Assembly: GCF_048569485.1 (NCBI RefSeq)
Contig: NC_134358.1
Coordinates: 549,793,097-549,857,096, forward strand
Reading direction: 5' to 3'
From: Anomaloglossus baeobatrachus
Lineage: Eukaryota; Chordata; Amphibia; Anura; Aromobatidae
Length of the DNA stretch: 64,000 nucleotides
Shown: positions 53,681 to 64,000 of the stretch, one piece after another
Numbering within the stretch: the stretch's first letter is position 1
Layout of the letters: each line of letters opens with the position of its first letter
Made by a program: the position numbers and the translations under genes
The notes under the pieces: generated by a model
What the model saw: the letters and a program-made list of their open reading frames with translations, nothing else
The model's database searches: none
Told to the model about the DNA's origin: nothing

Positions 53681-54997
53681 CCTGCAGGCCTTGTTACTGG
53701 ACAGAATAGCCTGGTGGGCGGAGTCTTAGTGCATAACTTCCGTTACCACAGGAGGCCTTGTTACTGGGCAGAATAGCCTGGTGGGCGGAGTCCTAGTGCA
53801 TAACTGCCGTTACCACAAGAGCCCTTATTAGGCTACTTTCACACATCCGGTTTGAGCCCTGCGGCTCAATCCGGCTGTGAAAACTATGCAACGGATGCGG
53901 CGAAAACACCGCATCCTTTGCATAAGTTTTTACATGCAGCCCGTCCGGTTTTTTCCGGTTGCGGCACGCTACTGAGCATGCGCAGTGGAAAAAACCGCAT
54001 GCGGCGACCGGATGCGGTTTTTTCCGCATCGCGCCGCATCCGGCCTCCATAGGTATGCATTGAAAAATGCGCCGCAGCGGCCGGATGCGGCGCAATGCGG
54101 TGGTTTTTGCCGGAGCAAAAAACGTTGCAGGGGACGTTCGATCCGGCCGCCGCATCGGCTAAATCTGCCGCATGCGGCCAAAACCGGACCGAACGCAAGC
54201 CCCTGCGGCACAATACGGCACTAATGTAAGTCTATGCAAAAAAAACCGCAACCGGCGTTATAAAAGCCGGTTGCGGTTTTTCTGCAGAACGCCGTATTGT
54301 GCCGCAGAGCAAAAATCCGGATGTGTGAAAGCACCCTTACTGGGCAGAATAGCCTGGTGGATGGAGTCGTAGTGCATAACTGCTGTTACCACAAGAGGCC
54401 TTGTTACTGGGCAGAATAGCCTGGTGGGTGGAGTCCTAGTGCATAACTGCTGTTACCACAGGAGGCCTTGTTACTGGGCAGAATAGCCTGGTGGGCGGAG
54501 TCTTAGTGCATAACTGCCGTTACCTCAGGAGCTCTTGTTACTGGGCAGAATAGCCTGGTGGGCGGAGTCTTAGTGCATAACTGCCGTTACGTCAGGAGGC
54601 CTTGTTACTGGGCAGAATAGCCTGGTGGGCGGAGTCTTAGTACATAACTGCTGTTACCACAGGAGACCTTGTTACTGGGCAGAATAGCCTGGTGGGCGGA
54701 GTCCTAGTGCATAACTGCCGTTACCACAAGAGGTCTTGTTACTGGGCAGAATAGCCTTTTGGGTGGAGTCTTAGTGCATAACTGCTGTTACCACAGGAGG
54801 CCTTGTTACTGGGCAGAATAGCCTGGTGGGTGGAGTCTTAGTGCATAACTGCTGTTACCACAGGAGGCCTTGTTACTGGGCAGAATAGCCTGGTGGGCGG
54901 AGTCCTAGTGCATAACTGCTGTTACCACAGGAGGCCTTGTTACTGGGCAGAATAGCCTGGTGGGCGGAGTCTTAGTGCATAACTGCCGTTACCTCAG
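53681..54997. repeat. 67-bp tandem array, about 12 units, split by a MITE
   Basis: The unit is ccttgttactgggcagaata, gcctggtgggcggagtc and tagtgcataactgccgttac. The spacing of ttgttactgg is 67 bp (e.g. 54,401 and 54,468). About two units precede and ten follow the insertion at 53,828-54,339. Confidence 0.93.
53828..54339. mobile_element. MITE, AGGCTACTTTCACAC family, copy 2
   Basis: TTAGGCTACTTTCACACATC and gatgtgtgaaagcaccctta are inverted ends. The interior is GC-rich and highly self-complementary (ccgcatgcgg-like words). It interrupts one 67-bp unit. Confidence 0.82.
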
Positions 54998-55569
54998 GCT
55001 TTAGTCAGAGTCCAGTCGAAGCTCAGAGGGTGCACATGCCAGAAATATGTAGGGGAACACTAACCTCCACTCCAAGGGCCTGTATGGGAACGGACTGACT
55101 CGAAACTACAAGGAGGATCTCTTAGAACTTGCACCTCTTTAGGCAGATGTAATTCCCTGGTCTGCACAGTGCCTTAGCCTACCTGAAACTTAAATCTGTG
55201 GACTTAGGAAGAGTACGAGTATAAAGGTGGGTCCTCCATAAAGAAGATGGGAACACAGGTGAGTTTACTTTACATGACGGTCAGAGGGAGCAAGAATATG
55301 GGGTCTGCTGGGGAACAACACCCCAGTGGGATAGAGGAAGCCCCCTCTGTTGTGTCAGCTTGGTCGACAAGATAGGCTCTGTTCATACTTGCGGTTATCA
55401 CACCTCATTTGTGACTGTATTCTTGCATCTGTTTGCTATCTGTCTGGAGCCATGTGATCTGAGTATGTTATCACTGTCATGGCTGTGTATCTTCTTGAAT
55501 GCTGAATAAGTAAAAAGTCCATCTGAGTTACTGTTGAACTTGCCTCCTGACTCTCATGTTTTTCCTGTG
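54998..55569. other. Non-coding, nothing recognised
   Basis: No coding exon, RNA gene or repeat was identified. Confidence 0.35.
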
Positions 55570-56614
55570 TGGCGCCCCTGAGGCCTCAGTCACCACAGAG
55601 GTATTGCACCTCAGCCAGAGGTGTGGTATCCCATCCTGGGTACGGAGGAGGTCATCCACTGGTGTACACATAAAACACACAACACCTCAGCTAGCAGCTC
55701 TCCACCGGGTCAGGGTTAGGGCTTGGTTCCATTAATGTCTAGTGATGGTTCCTCCCTCCCCTAATCCGACAGGGCCTGGAGGTGGAGTCTAGTGAGGTGG
55801 GAACACTGTAGTGTCCGGCAGAAGGAGTAGTGGAGGAGTGAAGACCTGTGGCCAAGAGCTGGTGCAGCTCGGCCTGAGCACAACACAGAAGGGGTCCTAG
55901 AGACCACGGGAAGTGCGCCATACTCCCGTGGCCTCGTTCCACATACAACCTTGGAGTGGAAGGACTTGGCCGCAGATTGGGGACTGGTCCCTAGACTAGA
56001 GGAGAAGCACCAACGTGTTCCTCTAGTAAAACAAGAGTCTGAGGACCATTTAGTACTAAAGCCAACTCCGCACACGAATCCGCTGGAAGGTGACCACATA
56101 GGGCCAAAGGATAGAGGTTCAAGCCACCCCGACAGGGCCTGCGAACACTGGCTCAGGGCACTGACCTCCCAACTATCCGGAATTGGCTGGAGCCCATCAC
56201 AGTGAAATCCCAGCACTACAAAGGTGGTCACTGACATCGTGTTACCTTGGAACCTGCTACAGTGAGTATAAACCTTAAGACTGCAGCCCTGTGTCGTTCC
56301 GCTATTCACCTGCGCCTCGGACCTGCGCCCCCTCCATCACCCACTACTATCCCATCTGCCCTGGGGCCCAGCTCTGCCTGTGGAGAGCTGCACCATCTAC
56401 GCTGTGTCGCCATCTGCCCCAGAGGTTCCCATCCAGCAGCGACAGCACCTAACTTGCTACATACCACAGGTGGCATCACGAATAACTATCATCATCCCCT
56501 TCATATTTAAACGACACTGCCGGGGTCACAGAACCGGGCCTCGCCACTGCAGCGTCCCAGCAACAGAACCACGGCCCAGTAACGAGTCACCCCACGGCCC
56601 CGGCACAGGCGTGT
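55570..56614. repeat. Dispersed repeat family A, copy 2
   Basis: Starts TGTGGCGCCCCTGAGGCCTC and runs to the border of the LTR element. The right part aligns by word order with 25,180-25,290. Possibly LTR-derived; not proven. Confidence 0.5.
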
Positions 56615-57401
56615 TGTAAGGGGTAGTCGGACCCCCGAACCGGGAAAGAGAATCCCCCCCTGAAGACGCCACAGGAGTATGGTGGCACATTGTACCATGT
56701 TATGTGTTATGTACGGTTCTTCCCCCCCCCTAGGTGCCAGTGTAGTGAGTGGTTCCCCTGGTAACAGTGACAGGGAAGGAAGGGGCAGGGCAGCCTAGGA
56801 GGGAAGAGAAGGGGGGTTGGGCTCTGAATGCAGGGCAGTGTGCTGTGAGATGTAACATGGGAGAGAGCTGAGGAGAAGTGTCGGGGCAGAGTGCAGGAGT
56901 GGGTGCTGTGGCAGTGGAGCGAAGAAGTTGGAGCTAATCCGGAGCCGGTAGTGAGTACTGGAGCCGTCCCCTAGTTCAATACAAATCCCTGGGGAAGGGC
57001 TGGACTAAAATCGGGATAGGAGTACCACTGCTAGGGGGATAACAATTGGCCCCTGCAGGCAAAGGAAAATGCCCGTAGAGAAAAAGGAAACCGTTTTCGT
57101 AGAAAAGGACTTGTAACTTGTAACGTACTAAAGTAAGCCTGCTGCAAACAGAAAGATGGAAGCTTTGTTTAATAAAACGGTGTTTGGTTTATCTGCTGCC
57201 TGCAATTGTCTCTTTCCTGAAAGTGAAGAAGGAGCTGGAGAGCACAGAAAGAACGCTGTCATGAATGGGCCCCATGCATCCACACTCTGCCCCAACAACA
57301 CACCTGTTTTGCAAGTAACGGCTGGGCCGGGGTTCAGCCTGCGGCCCACAAGGCGAGGGGACCCGACTACACCCCCTGAGGCGCCCCCTGCCCCCGTTTC
57401 A
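56615..57401 (+). repeat. Left LTR
   Basis: About 787 bp, ending close to CCCCCGTTTCA before the primer-binding site. Contains an AATAAA signal near 57,173. Confidence 0.88.
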
Positions 57402-57890
57402 TTTTGGCGTAGTCGGCAGGATCGGGCTCGCATGCGAGAGACCCCGACCAGAAACTGTGAAGATGACCAAGTGGTGCCTGATGTGCTGTACGGGCCACAA
57501 AATGGCGGCAAGATGGCGGCCGTCTTCATGGGTTTACTTAAGGCGCGAAAATTTGGTGCCAAACGAAAAGTGCTGGGCTGGCCTGGGCGGAGGAAGAAGC
57601 CCAGAGTGAGCGGAGTGCACCGCCCAAAGAGGGAAGGTACCGGCCCCAAGAAGCTGCAGAGGTCCGGAGATGTGGGCGGCGCTGCAAGAAACAGAAGGCA
57701 TCGCCAGCACAGCATGGACCCGGTGAGTGAAGCCGGGGGCGGAGTTTGGGCCGAATCGGAGAAAGAAGTACCGGAGCCACAGCCATGTTGCGAGCCGTTC
57801 CACAGGCTACCCTGCTTACCTGGACAATCCCTCTCCGAATCTGTGAGGGCCCAGCGGGCTGAATGGCTGCGTGCATACCACCCAGCGTGA
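57156..57890 (+). CDS. ORF of the LTR element with shared C-terminal box
   Basis: A 244-codon frame that starts inside the left LTR and crosses the primer-binding site, so its N-terminal third is probably not a real protein. The internal part is rich in Lys/Arg (KRKVLGWPGRRKKPR) and ends with LPGQSLSESVRAQRAEW. This is the same box as in the cold-shock ORF at 4,236-4,286. No cold-shock domain was recognised in this frame. Function unknown. Confidence 0.45.
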   Translation: MEALFNKTVFGLSAACNCLFPESEEGAGEHRKNAVMNGPHASTLCPNNTPVLQVTAGPGFSLRPTRRGDPTTPPEAPPAPVSFWRSRQDRARMRETPTRNCEDDQVVPDVLYGPQNGGKMAAVFMGLLKARKFGAKRKVLGWPGRRKKPRVSGVHRPKREGTGPKKLQRSGDVGGAARNRRHRQHSMDPVSEAGGGVWAESEKEVPEPQPCCEPFHRLPCLPGQSLSESVRAQRAEWLRAYHPA

Positions 57891-58331
57891 GGGTTAATCA
57901 TCCAGAAGAAAAAGATCTGTTTGTTGTCGAAAGCCGGTACTGTTGGAAACCGGTGAGTGTTTATGGTTAAAGCTACGTTAAAAGAACTGAACCCTTGAAT
58001 AGAAGAATGCAGGGACTATGCATGGACTTCTCCCGCGACTGTTAAGTAAAGAACCCTTTTGTTTCTGTTGGTCGCGGCTCATCTAAGACCGGGAGCGCTT
58101 GAGGAGAGCCTCCGGGCACAAGATCAGCCAAGACCGGGAGCTCCCCTGGAGGGACTCCGGGCACCGGACTTGTGTGCCAATCTGGTGTGCTTTGATACAT
58201 TAGGTTTAAAATGTTTTTTATTGATAAGAAAGAAAAAGAATACTGCTGAAGAAACGTGTGTGTGTTTTCTATATGCGTTGTCTTGCAGGTGCGGAACCTC
58301 GCCAGGAGGCTGAGGTTAAAGAGGGGAGGAA

Positions 58332-59115
58332 TGTAAGGGGTAGTCGGACCCCCGAACCGGGAAAGAGAATCCCCCCCTGAAGACGCCACAGGAGTATGGT
58401 GGCACATTGTACCATGTTATGTGTTATGTACGGTTCTTCCCCCCCAGGTGTCAGTGTAGTGAGTGGTTCCCCTGGTAACAGTGACAGGGAAGGAAGGGGC
58501 AGGGCAGCATAGGAGGGAAGAGAAGGGGGGTTGGGCTCTGAATGCAGGGCAGTGTGCTGTGAGATGTAACATGGGAGAGAGCTGAGGAGAAGTGCCGGGG
58601 CAGAGTGCAGGAGTGGGTGCTGTGGCAGTGGAGCGAAGAAGTTGGAGCTAATCCGGAGCCGGTAGTGAGTACTGGAGCCGTCCCCTAGTTCAATACAAAT
58701 CCCTGGGAAAGGGCTGGACTAAAATCGGGATAGGAGTACCACTGCTAGGGGGATAACAATTGGCCCCTGCAGGCAAAGGAAAGTGCCCGTAGAGAAAAAG
58801 GAAACCGTTTTCGTAGAAAAGGACTTGTAACTTGTAACGTACTAAAGTAAGCCTGCTGCAAACAGAAAGATGGAAGCTTTGTTTAATAAATCGGTGTTTG
58901 GTTTATCTGCTGCCTGCAATTGTCTCTTTCCTGAAAGTGAAGAAGGAGCTGGAGAGCACAGAAAGAACGCTGTCATGAATGGGCCCCATGCATCCACACT
59001 CTGCCCCAACAACACACCTGTTTTGCAAGTAACGGCCGGGCCTGGGTTCAGCCTGCGGCCCACAAGGCGAGGGGACCCGACTACACCCCCTGAGGCGCCC
59101 CCTGCCCCCGTTACG
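58332..59115 (+). repeat. Right LTR
   Basis: About 784 bp, next to the polypurine tract; nearly identical to the left LTR. Confidence 0.88.
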
Positions 59116-59861
59116 CCGGCGTAAACCCTTGCACGCCCACAGTCACAAGCTTTTCACTGTCACTGGAACGCCAGGATATGGACACGGCCACCAGGGACAG
59201 ATGCCAGAGGATCTGACCCATGCCCGGCGTACTGGGTTCATACCATGTGTCACACAAGAGCTAAATCCTTTGGGATTATGGACTAAATAGAGGTAACTAG
59301 AGTCATTGTGAAGACGGGTTGTGGTAGAGGAACAGGACTGAACATGAAAGATGCCTGGAGAAGATAGCACACAGGCGTTGAGGGAAACAATCACTTGAGA
59401 ATAAGTGTGTGAAAGAGACAGGTTGACCTCTGTTTGAGTAATATTGGCTGTGGTGGGGCCTCTGTGATGAAAAAAGGGACCTGAAGAAGGAGTTTACCCT
59501 ACTTCTCAGTGCTTTGTTTGTTTAGTGAATTCTACAATGTTAAGGCATTGTGCCACGTGATGTTCTGAAACCGACAAACCTTTGGTAGGTAACCTCCTAA
59601 AGAGACAGTAGCCATAAAGTAACCTTGAATTGTTGATATCACATTGGTCTCTGATTGACTTTTTTTTAAAAGGTGACGACCCACTAAGGATTCTCTCACT
59701 TAATAAGGTCATATTTTTCCCCAAAACTCCAAAGGTGACATTTTTATTTTTCCCATATCAATTTAGAAAGACACATTCTACATTTATCAACTCTAGAAAG
59801 TGGGAAGGTAAAGGGCCACTGTGACTCTGTTGGCCAAGGGTCCATGTACGCTGTGTCAGTG
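59116..59861. other. Non-coding, nothing recognised
   Basis: No domain-bearing frame or repeat partner seen. Confidence 0.35.
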
Positions 59862-60596
59862 ACTCAGTATTGCACAGTATTTGTCCTTGGGATAGCGACG
59901 CAGCAGCGATCACGACCAGCGATCTGACCTTATCAGGATCGCTGCTGCGTCGTTACATGGTCGTTGGTGAGCTGTCAAACAGGCAGATCTCTCCAGCGAC
60001 CAGTGACCAGCCCCCAGCGACACGTGGAAGCGTAACTAAGGTAAATATCGGGTAACCAAGGAAAGCACTTCTCTTGGTTACCCGATATTTACCTTAGTTA
60101 CTAGCGTCCGCCGCTCTCACGCTGCCAGTGCCAGCTCCCTGTTCCCTGCACCCCTAGCCAGAGTACGCATCGGGTTAATTACCCAATGTGTACTCCAGCT
60201 ACGTGTGCAGGGAGCCGGCACTGGCAGCGTGAGAGCGGCGGACGCTAGTGACTAAGGTAAATATCGGGTAACCAAGGAAAGGGCTTCTTGGTTACCCGAT
60301 GTTTACTGTGGTTACAGCTTACCACAGGCTGCCAGACGCTGGCTCCCTGCTCCCTGCTCGCTTCAGTTTGTCGCTCTCTCGCTGTCACACACAGTGATGT
60401 GTGCTTCATAGCGGGAGAGCAACGTCCAAAAAATGAAGCAGGACATTCAGCAACGACCGGCGACCCCACAGCAGGGGCCAGCTCGTTGCTGGATGTCACA
60501 CACAGCGACAGCGACGGGACGTCGCTGCTACGTCACAGAAAATGGTGACTTAGCAGCGACGTCGTTGTCGTCGTCACTATGTGTGACACCACCCTA
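59862..60596. mobile_element. Multi-hairpin GC-rich non-autonomous element
   Basis: Outer parts are rich in gcgacgcagcagcgat / agcagcgacgtcg words. Three successive hairpins lie inside: 60,038-60,094 (aggtaaatatcgggtaacca and mirror), 60,096-60,255 (gctagtgac / ccgccgctctcacgctgcc and mirror) and 60,256-60,306 (the first hairpin again, shorter). Style matches the GC-rich MITEs at 676-1,726. No transposase. Confidence 0.72.
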
Positions 60597-61049
60597 AATA
60601 TTTGAGAATTGTACATGTAAAACACCACTGTGTTAGAAGATAGGACACATGCTCTGCTGCGTTATGGCTCACTGCTTTGCGGTATCTGTCCTAATCAATG
60701 TGCTCATTTGAGCAACTGTCCACTAGGTGGAACATCACAAATTTGGCTAGCAGGACTTATCCAAATTTGTGACTTCCCAACTAGAGAAGAGCGAACCCGA
60801 CCTGTAAAGTTCCGGGTTCATACCGACCACTGGGCGTCCGAGGCTTGAACCTAAATAGTGTCTTTTAAAAAAAAAAAGTCGGTGCCCGAGTTTGGGTGCT
60901 TTTGTATGCTAACCATTCTATCTAGCATCGGGGAGGTTGGGTACGCTCGGTGTTCAGTCCAGTGACAGCAGCTGCCGTCTCTGAATGCCTCTCACTGGGA
61001 GTAAAAACAACATTTTCAGATCCTATGTGTAAAAAAAAAACCTGTGACA
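60597..61049. other. Non-coding, possible old repeat fragment
   Basis: A stretch near 60,781-60,900 (agagcgaacccgacc, gttccgggttcata, ggtgcccgagtttggg) looks like half of an inverted-repeat element, but the partner end is absent. Confidence 0.3.
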
Positions 61050-62535
61050 GACAGGATTCCCCCCCAAAAAAATCCAAAAAATCACATGGTATGATTTTTA
61101 AACAATTAATTTGCATTTTATTGCATTAAATAGGTATTTGATCATCTACCGACCAGAAAGAATTCTGGCTCTCACAGACCTGTTATTTTTCCTCCTAATC
61201 TGAACACATTACCTGGATTAATTGTGCCTGTTTGAACTCGATACCTGTATAAAAGACACCTGTCCACACACTCAATCACACTCCAACCTCTCCACCATGG
61301 CCAAGACCAAAGCACTGTCTAAGGACACCAACGACAAAATTGTAGACCTGCACAAAGCTGGGATGGGCTACAGGACAATAGGCAAGCAGCTTGGTGAGAA
61401 GACAGCAACTGCTGGCCCAATTATTAGACAATGGAAGAAACACAAGATGACTGTCAATCTTACTCAGTCTGGGGCTCCATGCAGAATCTTGCTTCGTGGG
61501 GTAAGGACAATTCTGGGAAAGGTCAGGAATCAGCCCAGAACTACACAGGAGGACCTGGTCAATGACCTGAAGAGAGCTGAGACCACAGTCCCAAAGATTA
61601 CCAATAGTAGCACTCTATCCCGTCATGGATTAAAATCCTGGAGGACACCCAAGGTCCCCCTGCTTACGCCAGCACATGTCCAGACCCATTTGAAGTTCAC
61701 CAATGACCATCTGGTTGATCCAAAGGAAGCATGGGAGAAGGTCATGTGGTCAGATGAGACCAAAATAGAACTTTTGGTTTCAACTCTACTCGCCGTATTT
61801 GGAGGAAGGAAAAGGATGAACACAATCCAAGACTACTGGCCCAACCGTGAAGCATGGGGGTGAAAACATCACACTTTGGGGGTGCTTTTCTACAAAGGGG
61901 ACAGGAGGACTGCACTGTATTAAAGGGAGGATGAATGGGGTCATGTATCATGAGATTTTGGCCAACAACCTCCTTCCTTCAATGAGAGCATTGAAGATGG
62001 GTCATGGTTGGGTCTTCCATCATGACAATGACCCAAATCCCACAGTCAGGACAACTAAGGAGTGGCTCCATAAGAAGCATTTCAAGGTCCTGGAGTGGCG
62101 TAGACAGTTTTCAGACCTGAGCCCAATAAAATAACTTTGGAGGAGCTGAAACTCAATGTTGCCCAGTGAAAGCCCTGCAACCTGAAAGTTCTAGAGAAGG
62201 TCTGAATGGAGAAGTGACCTGAAAGATCTGGAGAAGATCTGTATGGAGGAGTCGCCAAAACCCCTGCTGCATTGTGAGCAAACCTGGTCAAGAACTGCCT
62301 GAAATGTCCAACCTCTGTAACTGCAAACAAAGGTTTCTACCAAATATTAACTTCTGTTATTCTATCGTATCAAATACGGTACTTATTTCATGCAATAAAA
62401 TGCAAATTAATTATTTAAAAATCACACAATGGGATTTTCTGGATTACAAAAAAATTAAAAATTACAGATCTCTCCATTCTTTGTAGGTGGGGAAATATGC
62501 AAAATCAGCAGAGGATCAAATACTTATTTTCCTCA

Positions 62536-62538
<3 letters not shown>
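61050..62538 (+). mobile_element. Tc1-like transposon, left end truncated
   Basis: The right terminus ends atacttattttcctcactg at 62,538, next to TA. Its inner terminal-repeat portion (taattaatttgcattttattgca) mirrors 61,100-61,130, but the outermost about 90 bp of the left repeat are missing. Confidence 0.87.
61297..62133 (+). pseudogene. Tc1 transposase, broken
   Basis: ATG in a caccATGg context gives [20 protein letters not shown], the helix-turn-helix start of this family. [10 protein letters not shown] carries the first Asp and HHDNDPN the second. A frameshift lies between about 61,790 and 61,850. The third catalytic block reads SPIK followed by a stop, in place of NPIENLW, so the catalytic Glu is lost. 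Inactive. Confidence 0.9.

Positions 62539-62540
<2 letters not shown>

Positions 62541-62576
<36 letters not shown>
62541..62576. repeat. (TA)n microsatellite
   Basis: TA run directly after the Tc1 right end. Confidence 0.93.
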
Positions 62577-62580
<4 letters not shown>

Positions 62581-63506
62581 TGTATGTTTTAGTGAAATTG
62601 CACCTTCTGTTATACTCTATGGAGTGGGGAGGAATGAGGAGCAGAGCAGGAGAACAATCAGAGGGAGACATAGAAAGATTGTGCTGAGCTTTCTAACAAG
62701 TCTCTTACCTCAGCCCAGAGCTAGGTTCTCCTCTACTCTGCTCAGTACTGCTGTATGCTATCATGCCACTGCTGCTTCTCTCTGTGGGCTATCTAAAGAA
62801 TGAATAATCCCTCTCTATGTGCTGTGCTGCAAAAGGGAGACATCCTAGCAGGTAGTCTACAACCCCTTATCATTCATAAATAGTATTATTCCTCATGTAC
62901 ACTCACAAGAGCTTAATATGAAAACATAGTTGATAGTTTGGTTACCCTTTGACCAAAAGTTGACATTTGGATACATAAAGTATAGTGAAAATTCTATTAC
63001 TTTTTATTAAACAATGAATAACTTTGATTTGCCGAAATTGAAATTCCCCGACCCTAATTAAAAAGTAAAAGTTGTTAGGGTGTAATTTCTACTAATGTGG
63101 TGATAGAAATTTATATTAAATATTTTAGGGAGTTTCCTTATTACACAAACTGTTGGCGCTAGATAATGGGTTTTTAGGCAAGAATTTGATCCCTGGTGAT
63201 CAACGGAACCTTTCGAGAAGAATAATCATACAAATGTAATTGCAAAGGAATGTTTGATAGAGAAAAGCTCAACAAGAACAACAACTCAACATGAAAATCG
63301 GCTAAAAAAGTAATGTATTTGAACACTTTTTGTGTCACTTGTTTATGGGAGGACAAGAAGAATTTTTTGATTGACATATAGCACTAGGTGATGTCATCGT
63401 TGTGCCAAATTTTAAGCCACCACCTGATGAACATGTTCATTGTTCTTTGCTATATTTTATTCCCCTTGGAACTTTTTCAGTTCCCTTTTCCTGATATCTT
63501 TCAAAA
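62577..63506. other. Non-coding, nothing recognised
   Basis: AT-rich, no exon or repeat that I can name. Confidence 0.35.
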
Positions 63507-64000
63507 ACATTAGTACATGCCCTCATCATCTCCCGCCTCGACTACTGCAACCTCCTGCTCTCTGGCCTCCCTTCCAACACTCTTGCACCCCTCCAATCTA
63601 TTATAAACTCTGCGGCCCGCTTAATCCACCTCTCCCCTCGCTACTCCCCAGCCTCGCCACTCTGCCAATCCCGTCACTGGCTTCCCATCGCCCAACAACT
63701 CCAGTTCAAAACATTAACCATGACATACAAAGCCATCCACAACCTGTCTCCTCCCTACATCTGTGACCTAGTCTCCCGGTACTTACCTGCACGCAACCTC
63801 AGATCCTCACAAGATCTCCTTCTCTGCTCCTCTCTTATCTCCTCTTCCCACAATCGCGTACAAGATTTCTCCCGTGCCTCCCCCATACTCTGGAACGCTC
63901 TACCTCAGCACATCAGACTCTCCACTACCGTGGAAAGCTTCAAGAGGAACCCTAAGACCCACCTCTTCCAACAAGCCTACAATAGCCCTCAGTCCAGTAC
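63507..64000 (+). mobile_element. LINE, 3' part of ORF2 (CR1/L2- or Rex1-like), 5' truncated
   Basis: An open frame from 63,507 runs off the window. It encodes the post-reverse-transcriptase C-terminal region typical of this LINE group: HALIISRLDYCNLLLSGLP, SAARLI, RHWLPI, YKAIHNLSPPYI, ILWNALPQ and FKRNPKTHLF. The catalytic reverse-transcriptase motifs are upstream and absent, so the copy begins inside ORF2. Clade assignment is by memory of these motifs. Confidence 0.82.

Larger units (their letters stand above)
56615..59115 (+). mobile_element. Non-autonomous LTR retrotransposon, relative of the cold-shock element
   Basis: LTRs lie at 56,615-57,401 and 58,332-59,115 (about 785 bp, TGTAAGGGG start). 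I count roughly ten substitutions and a few small indels between them, i.e. 1-2 percent, so insertion was fairly recent. Just inside the left LTR, TGGCGTAGTCGGCAGGAT (57,405-57,422) is an exact complement of the 3' end of a vertebrate tRNA-Ser (GACTACGCCA end). A polypurine tract (aaagaggggaggaa) precedes the right LTR. The interior is only about 930 bp and has no gag or pol. No target duplication was found. Confidence 0.88.

Noticed and set aside
53793-54213. Cys/Arg-rich frames near 54,000
   Set aside because: They fall inside a self-complementary MITE and have no recognised domain.
57128-57901. 257-codon minus-strand frame across the LTR element
   Set aside because: Antisense to the element, spans LTR and interior, no domain.

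Overview
The window is vertebrate nuclear DNA, most likely from a frog, perhaps a large-genome neobatrachian. The evidence is spliced genes with GT/AG introns, many TTAA-flanked and Tc1-type DNA transposons, a SINE with the V-SINE-like central block, Gmr1-type Gypsy elements, and dispersed repeats that I associate from memory with anuran genomes. The clade is an inference; no coding divergence could be measured here.

One host gene is recognisable: TFPI2 (tissue factor pathway inhibitor 2) on the minus strand. It has a TATA/AP-1 promoter (about 49,030-49,084), a signal-peptide exon (48,842-48,932) and three Kunitz exons (46,292-46,468; 43,652-43,831; 16,654-16,827). A short, uncertain last exon may lie near 16,229-16,254. 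All junctions are phase 1 and the reading frame joins cleanly. Intron 3 is about 27 kb, filled by transposons and satellites.

Layout: 1-2,900 holds TTAA-type MITEs and dispersed repeats. 3,296-5,360 is a non-autonomous LTR element whose ORF contains a cold-shock domain. 6,040-9,180 is a 30-bp minisatellite. 9,600-12,560 is AT-rich with strong palindromes. 12,557-15,974 is a Tc1 element interrupted by a 1.77-kb palindrome. 16,229-49,084 is TFPI2. Intron 3 carries a 58/172-bp minisatellite, TIR elements, a solo LTR, an old Tc1 split by a young Gmr1-like Gypsy (27,217-35,102), and a second such Gypsy (35,529-43,397) lying in a GATA-type microsatellite. 49,500-64,000 holds two more Tc1 remnants, a 375-bp tandem repeat, a 67-bp array split by a MITE, a second LTR element related to the cold-shock one (56,615-59,115), a multi-hairpin element and the 3' part of a LINE.

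The most unusual item is the LTR family at 3,296 and 56,615. It has tRNA-Ser-primed LTR architecture without recognisable gag or pol, a shared C-terminal protein box, and in one copy a cold-shock (RNA-binding) domain. All LTR elements are described only as fossils or copies.
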